5,131 bases of DNA, from NCBI GenBank assembly GCA_000695745.1, contig ASHK01000941.1, forward strand, positions 1 to 5,131, read 5' to 3'. Source of the DNA: Vibrio madracius (GTDB lineage Bacteria > Pseudomonadota > Gammaproteobacteria > Enterobacterales > Vibrionaceae). Of the stretch, positions 1 to 5,131 are shown in pieces. Made by a program: the position numbers and the translations under genes. The notes beneath the pieces are model-generated. The model ran no database searches. It was not told the DNA's origin and saw only the letters and a list, made by a program, of their open reading frames with translations. Numbering within the stretch: the first letter of the stretch is position 1; each line of letters begins with the position of its first letter.

Positions 1-44
1 AGAGGCGTAACTAGTGGATTTAGTTAGGCTAATTTTGGTTTTTT

Positions 45-49
45 GGAGG
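45..49 (+). promoter_or_regulatory. Ribosome binding site of flgK
   Basis: A GGAGG core lies four bases before the ATG at 54. The spacing is short but workable, and no other start codon nearby has a better site. No convincing promoter is visible in the 53 bases upstream, so transcription of flgK probably begins further up. Confidence 0.75.
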
Positions 50-53
50 CGAT

Positions 54-1922
54 ATGGCGTCAGATCTTCTGAACTTAGGTGCGCAAAGCGTACTGACAGC
101 TCAGAGACAGTTAAATACGACTGGTCATAACATTTCTAATGCAAATACAGAAGGTTACAGCCGACAGTCTGTTTTACAGGGGACCAATGCCCCGAAACAG
201 TTTGGTGGGCAAACCTACGGTATGGGAGTGCATGTGGAAAATGTTCGCCGCTCGTGGGATCAGTTTGCCGCCAAAGAACTCAATATGGCAACGACTCAGG
301 TGAATTATCGCAACGAAAACCTGACCAACCTCGATATGATGTCGGGGATGTTGTCGTCTATGGCATCGAAAAAGGTGCCGGAAAGTCTCAATGACTGGTT
401 TGATGCAGTAAAAACACTGGCCGACACTCCCAATGACATTGGGGCGCGCAAAGTTGTACTTGATAAAGCTAACCTGATTCGTCAGTCAATGAATGATTTT
501 CACGATACGGTTCGTGAGCAGCGAGATAACGTCAACAAGAAGCTTCAGGTGAGTGTTGAACGCGTAAATCAAATTGGTGTTGAAATTCGTGATATATACC
601 GTTTGATGATGCGAACGCCCGGTCCTCATAACGATTTGATGGACAAGCACGAATCTCTCATTAAAGAGCTGTCAGAATATACCAAAGTGACGGTGACTCC
701 TCGGGCAAATACCGAAGGTTTTAACGTCCATATTGGTAATGGCCATACGTTGGTGTCGGGCACAGAAGCCAGTCAACTGAAGATGATTGATGGATTTCCA
801 GATACTCACCAGCACCGCCTTGCAATAGTAGAAGGTAAGGGTATTAAGCCGATTACCAGTGATGACATTGGTGGACGCTTGGAAAGCATGTTTGAAACTC
901 GTGACAAGGAAATCCCATACGTCTTGGATGAACTTGGTCGCCTCTCCATCGCTTTCTCTGAAAGAGTGAATGAACTGCAAGGGCAAGGGCTGGATCTGAA
1001 TGGTCAAGTTGGGCAAAACCTGTTTGCCGATGTCAATACTCTCGCGTATGCCAAAGCAAGGGTTGTTGCCCCGGTCAATTCAAATGCCGATGTAGCGGTA
1101 TTTATAGACAATACGTCGCAGCTCAAAGGTGGTGAGTATTCATTGACGTTTGATGGTGCGAACTACCATGTCACTAATTCTGACGGTGTGACTCAATCTT
1201 TCTCAGGCCCAAGGATGCAACTTGATGGTATTCGAGTGGAAATTGGTAATCCACCTGCAGTAGGTGAAAAGCTGTTGCTACGTCCGACCAGAGATGGTGC
1301 GGCCAATATGAAAATGACGACCAACGATCCAAAAGCGCTGGCGGCGCAAAGCTTTGAGGCGTCCACCACCTTTGCGCAGGGTGAGGCTAAGTTTCATGTC
1401 TCATCCGTTGGCAGTTTAAAAGAGTTTGAAGTGGTGATTTCACCAACGGGGACGGAATTTGCCGTCACCGACAAAAGCGGTAACGTTTTATTAAGTCCAA
1501 CGCCTTACCCGCCGACAGGTCCCGTGACGGTGCTGGGGACCACATTTGAGCTTAGTGATGGGGCGATGGCAAATGATAAGTTCACTGCGAACCTCAATCC
1601 AGCAGAGGGTGATAACGGCAATTTGAGAAAAATGCTGCATATCCAAACGGATAAGTCGATGAATGATGGAGATTCAACGGTTATTGAACTCTATCATAAC
1701 TTAAATACCGACGTGGGTTTGAAAGCCTCGACAGCCACACGACTACAAGAAGTGGCTGAGCTTGAGTATGAAAACGCACAAAGCCGAGTGGCGTCTATTT
1801 CGGGGGTTAACCTCGACGAAGAAGCCGCCAATATGATGAAGTTTCAGCAAGCGTATATGGCTTCATCTCGAGTGATGCAAGCGGCTAATGAAACCTTCGA
1901 TACCATTTTGCAGCTAAGGTAA
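54..1922 (+). CDS. flgK: Flagellar hook-associated protein 1 (FlgK, hook-filament junction)
   Basis: FlgK forms the first ring of the junction between hook and filament. It is exported through the flagellar type III apparatus and assembles at the hook tip before FlgL. The 622-residue product has the family signature near the N-terminus, NISNANTEGYSRQ at residues 26-38, inside the first terminal helix region. A second FlgK-typical block lies around residues 272-325 (IGGRLESMF, then SERVNELQGQGLDLNGQVGQNLF). The C-terminus carries NLDEEAANMMKFQQAYMASS followed by the terminal ANETFDTILQLR helix. E. coli FlgK is 547 residues; the extra length is in the variable middle domain, as is usual in Vibrio. 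The protein has no cysteine. It begins at ATG 54 behind a GGAGG site, is intact, and is followed after 11 bases by flgL, with which it forms an operon. Confidence 0.97.
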   Translation: MASDLLNLGAQSVLTAQRQLNTTGHNISNANTEGYSRQSVLQGTNAPKQFGGQTYGMGVHVENVRRSWDQFAAKELNMATTQVNYRNENLTNLDMMSGMLSSMASKKVPESLNDWFDAVKTLADTPNDIGARKVVLDKANLIRQSMNDFHDTVREQRDNVNKKLQVSVERVNQIGVEIRDIYRLMMRTPGPHNDLMDKHESLIKELSEYTKVTVTPRANTEGFNVHIGNGHTLVSGTEASQLKMIDGFPDTHQHRLAIVEGKGIKPITSDDIGGRLESMFETRDKEIPYVLDELGRLSIAFSERVNELQGQGLDLNGQVGQNLFADVNTLAYAKARVVAPVNSNADVAVFIDNTSQLKGGEYSLTFDGANYHVTNSDGVTQSFSGPRMQLDGIRVEIGNPPAVGEKLLLRPTRDGAANMKMTTNDPKALAAQSFEASTTFAQGEAKFHVSSVGSLKEFEVVISPTGTEFAVTDKSGNVLLSPTPYPPTGPVTVLGTTFELSDGAMANDKFTANLNPAEGDNGNLRKMLHIQTDKSMNDGDSTVIELYHNLNTDVGLKASTATRLQEVAELEYENAQSRVASISGVNLDEEAANMMKFQQAYMASSRVMQAANETFDTILQLR

Positions 1923-1926
1923 GGAG
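1921..1926 (+). promoter_or_regulatory. Ribosome binding site of flgL, overlapping the flgK stop
   Basis: AAGGAG shares its first two bases with the TAA stop codon of flgK (1920-1922) and lies seven bases before ATG 1934. The overlap suggests that termination on flgK feeds initiation on flgL. A second ATG at 1937 is in the same frame with a spacing of ten bases, so the product could begin at either methionine. Confidence 0.75.
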
Positions 1927-1933
1927 CTAGATT

Positions 1934-3125
1934 ATGATGAATCGAATCTCCAGTTTTCATAATTATCAGACGGTGCAAAACGATATGCGCCGCCAAGAAA
2001 ATAAAATTCACGAAAACCACGCCCAGCTTGCGTCTGGTAAGCAGTTGCAAAAGCCTGCGGACTCGCCATTGGCGACACATTATTTGCAAAAGCTCAAACA
2101 GCAAACTCAGCAACTGGACCAATATGACAGTGCTATCACCTTGTCGCGCAACCGCCTTGAGCATCAAGAAGTGATGCTGGGTGAAACTGAGCAATTTGCA
2201 GATAGTGCGAAAAGGTTAACGATGCAAGCGATCAACGGAGCGCTCTCTCCTGAAGATCGTGAAGCCAAAGCTCGTGAGGTCGAAGAGCTGGCGCAAAACT
2301 TCCTCGCTCTAGCTAATACACGAGATGAATCGGGCAACTATAGCTTCGCGGGCACCAAACCCAAGACGCAGCCTTTTTTCGTCGATGGCAGGGCATATTT
2401 CCTACGCGGGTGATGATTACCAGAGAAAAATGCGCATTGCACCGAGTTTAGAAGTGGCGACGAGCGATCCAGGTAGCAAACTGTTTATGGAAATTGATAA
2501 TCCGTTGGGGGATTACAAGGCCAATTATGGGCTACAAAAAGGCTCTGAGTTGTTGCTTGAAAAAGCCACCAACAGCAATGCCAATGATAACAGTACATAC
2601 AAAGTGACGTTTGTCGACATGGGTAACCAGCAATTCGGCTACCAGTTGGAGCAAAACAATACCGTCGTTGCTGCAGGTAATTATGACCCGAGTCTAGGCA
2701 TTCAATTCCAAGGACTCAACATCCAGACCAAAGGCCAAATAACGCCTGGGGATGCGATTGAAATCGAACCGCAAAAAACGTTTAGCGTGTTTGAGACGTT
2801 CAATGATGCCGTGTATTGGATGGATAACGATGTGGCAGATGCATCAGCAAGTGCTCAGTTGCATCAGGTCACGGAGCAATTTCACGCGGCATTTTTGCAT
2901 TTGACTAGCTCACGTACGGACGTAGGGGTAAGGCTAAATAGTCTTGATATCCAGCAGTCGCAACATGAAGATTTTAAGATTTCGATTGCCCGTTCAAAAA
3001 GTAATTTTGAGGATCTCGATTACTCAAAAGCGGTTATTGATTTTGAAGAAAACTCTAGAGCCTTACAGGCCTCGCAGCTTGCTTTTGGTAAAACCAAGGA
3101 TCTGACGCTATTTAACTATCTTTGA
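1934..3125 (+). pseudogene. flgL: Flagellar hook-associated protein 3 (FlgL), reading frame broken by +1 frameshift
   Basis: FlgL is the second junction protein, sitting between the FlgK ring and the filament. The first frame (1934-2413) gives 159 residues beginning MMNRISSFHNYQTVQND, with the flagellin-like N-terminal motif LASGKQLQKPADSPLATHYL and then SGNYSFAGTKPKTQPFFVDG, typical of FlgL. It then runs into RAYFLRG and a TGA at 2411-2413. The rest continues in the +1 frame from about 2391 (GHISYAGDDYQRKM) to the stop at 3123-3125. That half ends with the family's C-terminal helix: SRTDVGVRLNSLD, then FEDLDYSKAVIDFEENSRALQASQLAF and LFNYL. Joined, the two parts give about 396 residues, close to the roughly 400 expected in Vibrio. 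Both halves are otherwise clean, with no further stops, so the lesion is recent or a sequencing error. If real, the short product lacks the C-terminal helix and should not assemble. An ATG at 2325 opens the second frame, but its first codons are only out-of-frame FlgL sequence. Confidence 0.9.
2387..2393 (+). other. Site of the frame change in flgL
   Basis: The first frame still reads sensible FlgL sequence through Val-Asp-Gly (2381-2389), and the second frame does so from Gly-His-Ile-Ser (2391 onward). The frame change must therefore lie in GGCAGGG. Removing one base (the A at 2390 or one G of 2391-2393), or adding two, restores a continuous reading frame. The nearby T run at 2373-2378 is a less good site, because a correction there would replace Phe-Val-Asp-Gly by Ser-Ser-Met-Ala. 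Confidence 0.8.
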
Positions 3126-3145
3126 TGAGTATGTCGCTTCGGTTG

Positions 3146-3189
3146 CCGCATGAGCATTGCCGTGTGTGCAGAGGGACATGCTCAGGTGG
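3146..3189 (+). repeat. Imperfect inverted repeat after flgL
   Basis: TGAGCAT (3151-3157) pairs perfectly with ATGCTCA (3178-3184). The flanking CCGCA (3146-3150) and GGTGG (3185-3189) extend this to a 12-position stem with one wobble and one mismatch, around a 20-base loop. It begins 20 bases after the flgL stop. No run of T follows, so it is not a classical intrinsic terminator. It could protect the 3' end of the flgKL message or assist another kind of termination. Confidence 0.45.
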
Positions 3190-3287
3190 ACAATCTTAAA
3201 CCACATTGACCAGTTAAGAACAAGCAGAGTTTGAATTTAACCAATGAACTGCTGCTAATTTACTGATTTATAGTTAAATGCAGGGTT

Positions 3288-3302
3288 TGGCATAAAAAAT
3301 GC
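3288..3302 (+). promoter_or_regulatory. Sigma-54 promoter of the first flagellin gene
   Basis: The sequence TTGGCATAAAAAATGCT (3287-3303) carries GG at 3289-3290 and GC at 3301-3302, exactly the spacing of the -24/-12 consensus TGGCAC-N5-TTGC. The first T of the -12 TTGC is an A here. Transcription would start near 3314 and give a leader of about 155 bases. In V. cholerae the flaA flagellin gene, which follows flgL, is transcribed by sigma-54 with the activator FlrC, in agreement with this position. No experimental start is known for this window. Confidence 0.8.
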
Positions 3303-3363
3303 TAACCATGAATAACAAGTACCCGAATTAGGGTCAAATAGATAACTAAGCACTTGAGATACT

Positions 3364-3388
3364 CCACCTGATACGGGGTATTAGGTGG
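3364..3388 (+). repeat. Leader inverted repeat 1 of the first flagellin gene
   Basis: CCACCTGATAC (3364-3374) pairs with GTATTAGGTGG (3378-3388) over 11 positions with one G-T wobble, around a three-base GGG loop. It lies about 50-75 bases after the predicted transcription start. No T run follows, so it is not a simple terminator. It may act as an RNA hairpin in the leader or as a dyad bound by a protein at the DNA level. Confidence 0.65.
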
Positions 3389-3393
3389 GCGTG

Positions 3394-3423
3394 ATAACAA
3401 TATTGGTTAGCCAAGATTGTTAT
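3394..3423 (+). repeat. Leader inverted repeat 2 of the first flagellin gene
   Basis: ATAACAATATTGG (3394-3406) and CCAAGATTGTTAT (3411-3423) form a 13-position stem with a single A/G mismatch (3402/3415) and a TTAG loop. A wobble (3393/3424) and a T-A pair (3392/3425) can extend it. It begins only five bases after the first repeat and ends 34 bases before the ribosome binding site. It could be a protein-bound dyad or a 5' stabilising hairpin. Confidence 0.65.
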
Positions 3424-3457
3424 TAAGTGGACCTACTTGAAGCTTGCGAACTCAATT

Positions 3458-3462
3458 AGGAG
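3458..3462 (+). promoter_or_regulatory. Ribosome binding site of the first flagellin gene
   Basis: AGGAG lies six bases before ATG 3469. It is a strong site, as expected for an abundant filament protein, and fixes the start at the conserved MAVTV N-terminus. Confidence 0.8.
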
Positions 3463-3468
3463 AGCATA

Positions 3469-4614
3469 ATGGCAGTAACAGTAAGTACCAACGTTTCGGC
3501 GATGACAGCACAGCGTTATTTGAACAAATCCAGTGACGCACTCAATACCTCTATGGAACGCTTGTCGTCTGGTCACAAGATCAATAGTGCACGAGATGAC
3601 GCTGCTGGTCTGCAAATTTCCAACCGACTCACCGCGCAGTCACGCGGTCTTGATGTGGCAATGCGTAACGCGAACGATGGTATTTCTATTGCGCAGACAG
3701 CTGAAGGTGCGATGAATGAGTCGACCAGTATCTTGCAGCGTATGCGTGACCTTGCTATTCAATCGGCAAATGGGACCAACTCTCTTGCTGAGCGAGTCGC
3801 GATTAATGAAGAATCTAACGCACTTCAAGCGGAACTGAATCGAATCGCAGAAACCACGTCATTCGGTGGTCGTCGCTTACTTAACGGCAGTTTTGGCGAA
3901 GCTTCGTTTCAGATAGGTGCTAACTCCGGTGAAGCTTTGATTATGGGCTTGACTAGTATTCGTGCCGATGACTTCCGTATGGGGGGGACAACGTACACGG
4001 CAAATAACGGCAAAGATGCCGATTGGCGCGTTGGTACAACGAATGACAAGCTCGACATCAGCTTTACGACCAAATCAGGTGACGCGGTTACCATTAATAT
4101 TGTCGCGAAACAGGGCGACGATATTGAACAGCTAGCCACCTATATTAATGGTCAATCAGATAAAATTAGTGCCTCAGTTGGCGACGATGGAGAGTTACAA
4201 TTATTCGTTGCCGAACCCGATATCGACTTGAATCAAACCGTGACTATTGCCGGTTCGTTAGCGACAGATCTAGACTTACAGACGGCATCTGCCGCTCAAT
4301 CGACGGTACAAGACATCGATATGACCACAGTCGCGGGGTCGCAAAATGCGATCTCAATTATTGACTCTGCGCTGAAATATGTGGACTCACAGCGTGCGGA
4401 TTTAGGTGCCAAGCAGAACCGTCTAAGCCATAGCATCAACAACTTAGCAAATGTTCAAGAGAATGTTGATGCATCGAATAGTCGAATTAAAGATACCGAT
4501 TTTGCTAAAGAAACCACAGAAATGACCAAAAACCAGATTCTTCAACAAGCGGGAACGTCAATTTTGGCCCAAGCGAAACAGTTGCCAAACTCAGCCATGT
4601 CTCTACTACAATAG
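3469..4614 (+). CDS. flaA: Flagellin (polar flagellar filament subunit, FlaA type)
   Basis: This 381-residue protein is a filament subunit exported through the flagellum and polymerised at its tip. The N-terminal domain has the flagellin hallmark [18 protein letters not shown] at residues 32-49 and [13 protein letters not shown] at 89-101, the conserved inner-helix region that TLR5 recognises in other flagellins. Residues from about 165 to 290 form the variable outer part. The C-terminal helices run from about [20 protein letters not shown] through [20 protein letters not shown] to [13 protein letters not shown]. Length is normal for Vibrio (about 376-384), and there is no cysteine. From memory it resembles V. 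cholerae FlaA most, including position after flgL and a sigma-54 promoter. The gene in this position is called flaC in V. parahaemolyticus and V. vulnificus, so the letter is uncertain while the family is not. It has its own promoter and a terminator, and is probably monocistronic. Confidence 0.95.
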   Translation: MAVTVSTNVSAMTAQRYLNKSSDALNTSMERLSSGHKINSARDDAAGLQISNRLTAQSRGLDVAMRNANDGISIAQTAEGAMNESTSILQRMRDLAIQSANGTNSLAERVAINEESNALQAELNRIAETTSFGGRRLLNGSFGEASFQIGANSGEALIMGLTSIRADDFRMGGTTYTANNGKDADWRVGTTNDKLDISFTTKSGDAVTINIVAKQGDDIEQLATYINGQSDKISASVGDDGELQLFVAEPDIDLNQTVTIAGSLATDLDLQTASAAQSTVQDIDMTTVAGSQNAISIIDSALKYVDSQRADLGAKQNRLSHSINNLANVQENVDASNSRIKDTDFAKETTEMTKNQILQQAGTSILAQAKQLPNSAMSLLQ

Positions 4615-4645
4615 AGATAGTGACCGAGCTCTGAGTGGGAGGAAT

Positions 4646-4755
4646 GCAAGCCAGACGTGGCAATATATTTCCTCTTGCTTGGCAAACATACTTTGTGATG
4701 TGTTGAGACTCTCTCTCAACCTGTCTCAATACGGGAGCAAAGTATGTTGGCTTGC
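4646..4755 (+). repeat. Nested inverted repeats downstream of the first flagellin gene
   Basis: An outer perfect 11-base stem pairs AACATACTTTG (4685-4695) with CAAAGTATGTT (4738-4748). Inside it, GTTGAGA (4702-4708) and TCTCAAC (4714-4720) make a seven-base stem with a CTCTC loop. Outside it, GCAAGCC (4646-4652) can pair with GGCTTGC (4749-4755). Together they predict a branched structure of about 110 bases. No open reading frame of note covers it and no T run follows directly. It may stabilise the flagellin message or be part of a 3'-derived small RNA. Confidence 0.6.
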
Positions 4756-4804
4756 TAGAGTGTGTTTATTTCTCTCTGATCTCCGCACGCACTGGCATCC
4801 ACCC

Positions 4805-4842
4805 AGCCCAGTTCTCTCAAAGGAAAAGGGGCTTTTTCTTTT
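4805..4842 (+). terminator. Probable intrinsic terminator of the first flagellin gene
   Basis: AGCCC (4805-4809) pairs with GGGCT (4829-4833). A second short helix TTC/GAA (4812-4814 with 4823-4825) can stack across a 2x2 internal loop. The stem runs directly into the T-rich tail TTTTTCTTTTCT (4833-4844). It is about 190 bases after the flagellin stop, so the transcript would keep a long 3' untranslated region. The stem is modest, hence the moderate confidence. Confidence 0.55.
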
Positions 4843-4998
4843 CTAAACAACCATCATCTTTCCTTGTGGTCACATTTGGCAAAATCTGAATGTTTCGGCG
4901 GTCGCTTGCTAAACTTTAATCTTTTCTTTTCAATATGTTTTCGATTGCTCAAATTATGGGCGATATGAGTTTTTCTTTTGTTTTTTCGGTTTTTTTTC

Positions 4999-5025
4999 TA
5001 AAGGTTTCTGCGCTTAAGTCGTTAA
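4999..5025 (+). promoter_or_regulatory. Sigma-28 (FliA) promoter of the second flagellin gene
   Basis: TAAAGGTT (4999-5006) and GTCGTTAA (5018-5025) are separated by 11 bases. The flagellar sigma-28 consensus is TAAAGTTT-N11-GCCGATAA, so the spacing is exact; the -35 differs at one base and the -10 at two. Transcription would start near 5032, giving a leader of about 72 bases. A T-rich stretch (4970-4998) lies directly upstream and could help the polymerase bind. Late sigma-28 control of accessory flagellins is known in Vibrio. Confidence 0.8.
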
Positions 5026-5048
5026 AAGGTTAACTTTGAGAGAACTAC

Positions 5049-5090
5049 TTGGTTTTCCGAGACGTCGGAACCGCTACATCGGAAAATCAA
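5049..5090 (+). promoter_or_regulatory. Leader with two mutually exclusive hairpins before the second flagellin
   Basis: TTGGTTTTCCGA (5049-5060) can pair with TCGGAAAATCAA (5079-5090) over 12 positions with one G-T wobble and an 18-base loop. The same TTCCGA (5055-5060) can instead pair perfectly with TCGGAA (5065-5070) around GACG. Both structures use the same left arm, so only one can form. The longer one ends two bases before the GGAG ribosome binding site (5093-5096). The pairing is directly visible; a regulatory role is inference. Confidence 0.5.
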
Positions 5091-5092
5091 TT

Positions 5093-5096
5093 GGAG
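5093..5096 (+). promoter_or_regulatory. Ribosome binding site of the second flagellin gene
   Basis: GGAG lies seven bases before ATG 5104, normal spacing. It follows the right arm of the leader hairpin by two bases. Confidence 0.75.
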
Positions 5097-5103
5097 AAAC
5101 AAC

Positions 5104-5131
5104 ATGGCAGTGAATGTAAATACTAACGTAT
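5104..5131 (+). CDS. Second flagellin gene, 5' end only
   Basis: Only nine codons are present, reading MAVNVNTNV, before the window ends. This is the conserved flagellin N-terminus, and the DNA closely parallels the first 27 bases of the upstream flagellin gene (MAVTVSTNV). It is therefore very likely a tandem paralogue. It has its own sigma-28 type promoter and ribosome binding site. In V. cholerae this position is held by flaC, in V. parahaemolyticus and V. vulnificus by flaD; the fragment is too short to choose a name. Confidence 0.85.

Noticed and set aside
2..10. GAG GCG TAA as the end of an upstream flgJ
   Set aside because: flgJ commonly precedes flgK, but two codons are too few to recognise a protein, and the other two + frames also have stops within the first 27 bases.
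672..1016. Reverse-strand open frame of 114 codons inside flgK
   Set aside because: It lies fully opposite a well-supported gene and shows no recognisable domain. The same applies to minus-strand frames at 1844-2194, 3433-3615, 3640-3828, 3909-4139 and 4505-4729, and to the short + frame at 3533-3715.
2373..2378. Six-T run as a programmed or slippage frameshift site in flgL
   Set aside because: The original frame still reads plausible FlgL residues (Phe-Val-Asp-Gly) beyond the run, so the frame change lies downstream; no programmed frameshifting is known to me for flgL.
2325..2390. ATG 2325 as the start of a separate gene
   Set aside because: Its first codons are out-of-frame FlgL coding sequence with no family resemblance and no good ribosome binding site; the real content begins around 2391 and is the C-terminal part of FlgL.
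4876..4891. A TTTGGCA resembling a sigma-54 -24 element
   Set aside because: There is no GC at the required distance; positions 4890-4891 are AT.
4896..4909. A sigma-54-like CGGCG...TTGC upstream of the second flagellin gene
   Set aside because: GG and GC are one base too close together and the -24 part is a poor match; the sigma-28 element at 4999-5025 is far better.
1..5131. CRISPR arrays, tRNA or rRNA genes, insertion sequences or attachment sites
   Set aside because: No regularly spaced repeats, tRNA-like folds, transposase sequence or terminal repeats were seen.

Overview
The window looks like the distal end of a polar-flagellum gene cluster from a Vibrio or close relative. All genes lie on the + strand. 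The order is flgK (hook-filament junction 1), flgL (hook-filament junction 2, with a broken reading frame), a complete flagellin gene, and the first nine codons of a second flagellin gene. The Vibrio assignment rests on three things. The flagellin sequence resembles, from memory, the V. cholerae FlaA type. Tandem flagellin genes follow flgKL. The first flagellin has a sigma-54-type promoter and the second a sigma-28-type promoter. I could not search a database, so the species is not determined.

Layout: positions 1-53 are the 3' edge of an upstream region plus the flgK ribosome binding site. flgK (54-1922) is intact. flgL begins 11 bases later with a Shine-Dalgarno sequence that overlaps the flgK stop codon, so the two are almost certainly cotranscribed. 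flgL is interrupted near 2387-2393 by a +1 frame change; the N- and C-terminal halves are both well preserved in different frames. The 343-base gap 3126-3468 holds an imperfect dyad after flgL, a well-formed sigma-54 -24/-12 element (3288-3302), and a leader of about 155 bases with two strong inverted repeats. The complete flagellin gene (3469-4614) follows. The 489-base gap 4615-5103 holds a nested stem-loop structure, a likely intrinsic terminator (4805-4842), a T-rich tract, a close match to a sigma-28 promoter (4999-5025) and a short leader with two mutually exclusive hairpins in front of the second flagellin start.

How they work together: FlgK and FlgL form the adaptor rings between hook and filament, and flagellins polymerise beyond them. 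The predicted proteins FlgK, FlgL and flagellin contain no cysteine, as is common for exported axial flagellar proteins. The promoter types suggest the usual Vibrio order: a core flagellin switched on by sigma-54 and an enhancer-binding activator, then an accessory flagellin switched on late by sigma-28. If the flgL frame break is real, filament attachment should fail and flagellin should be shed.

Nothing here looks like a new system. The points worth a second look are the flgL lesion and the structured non-coding segments around the flagellin genes.
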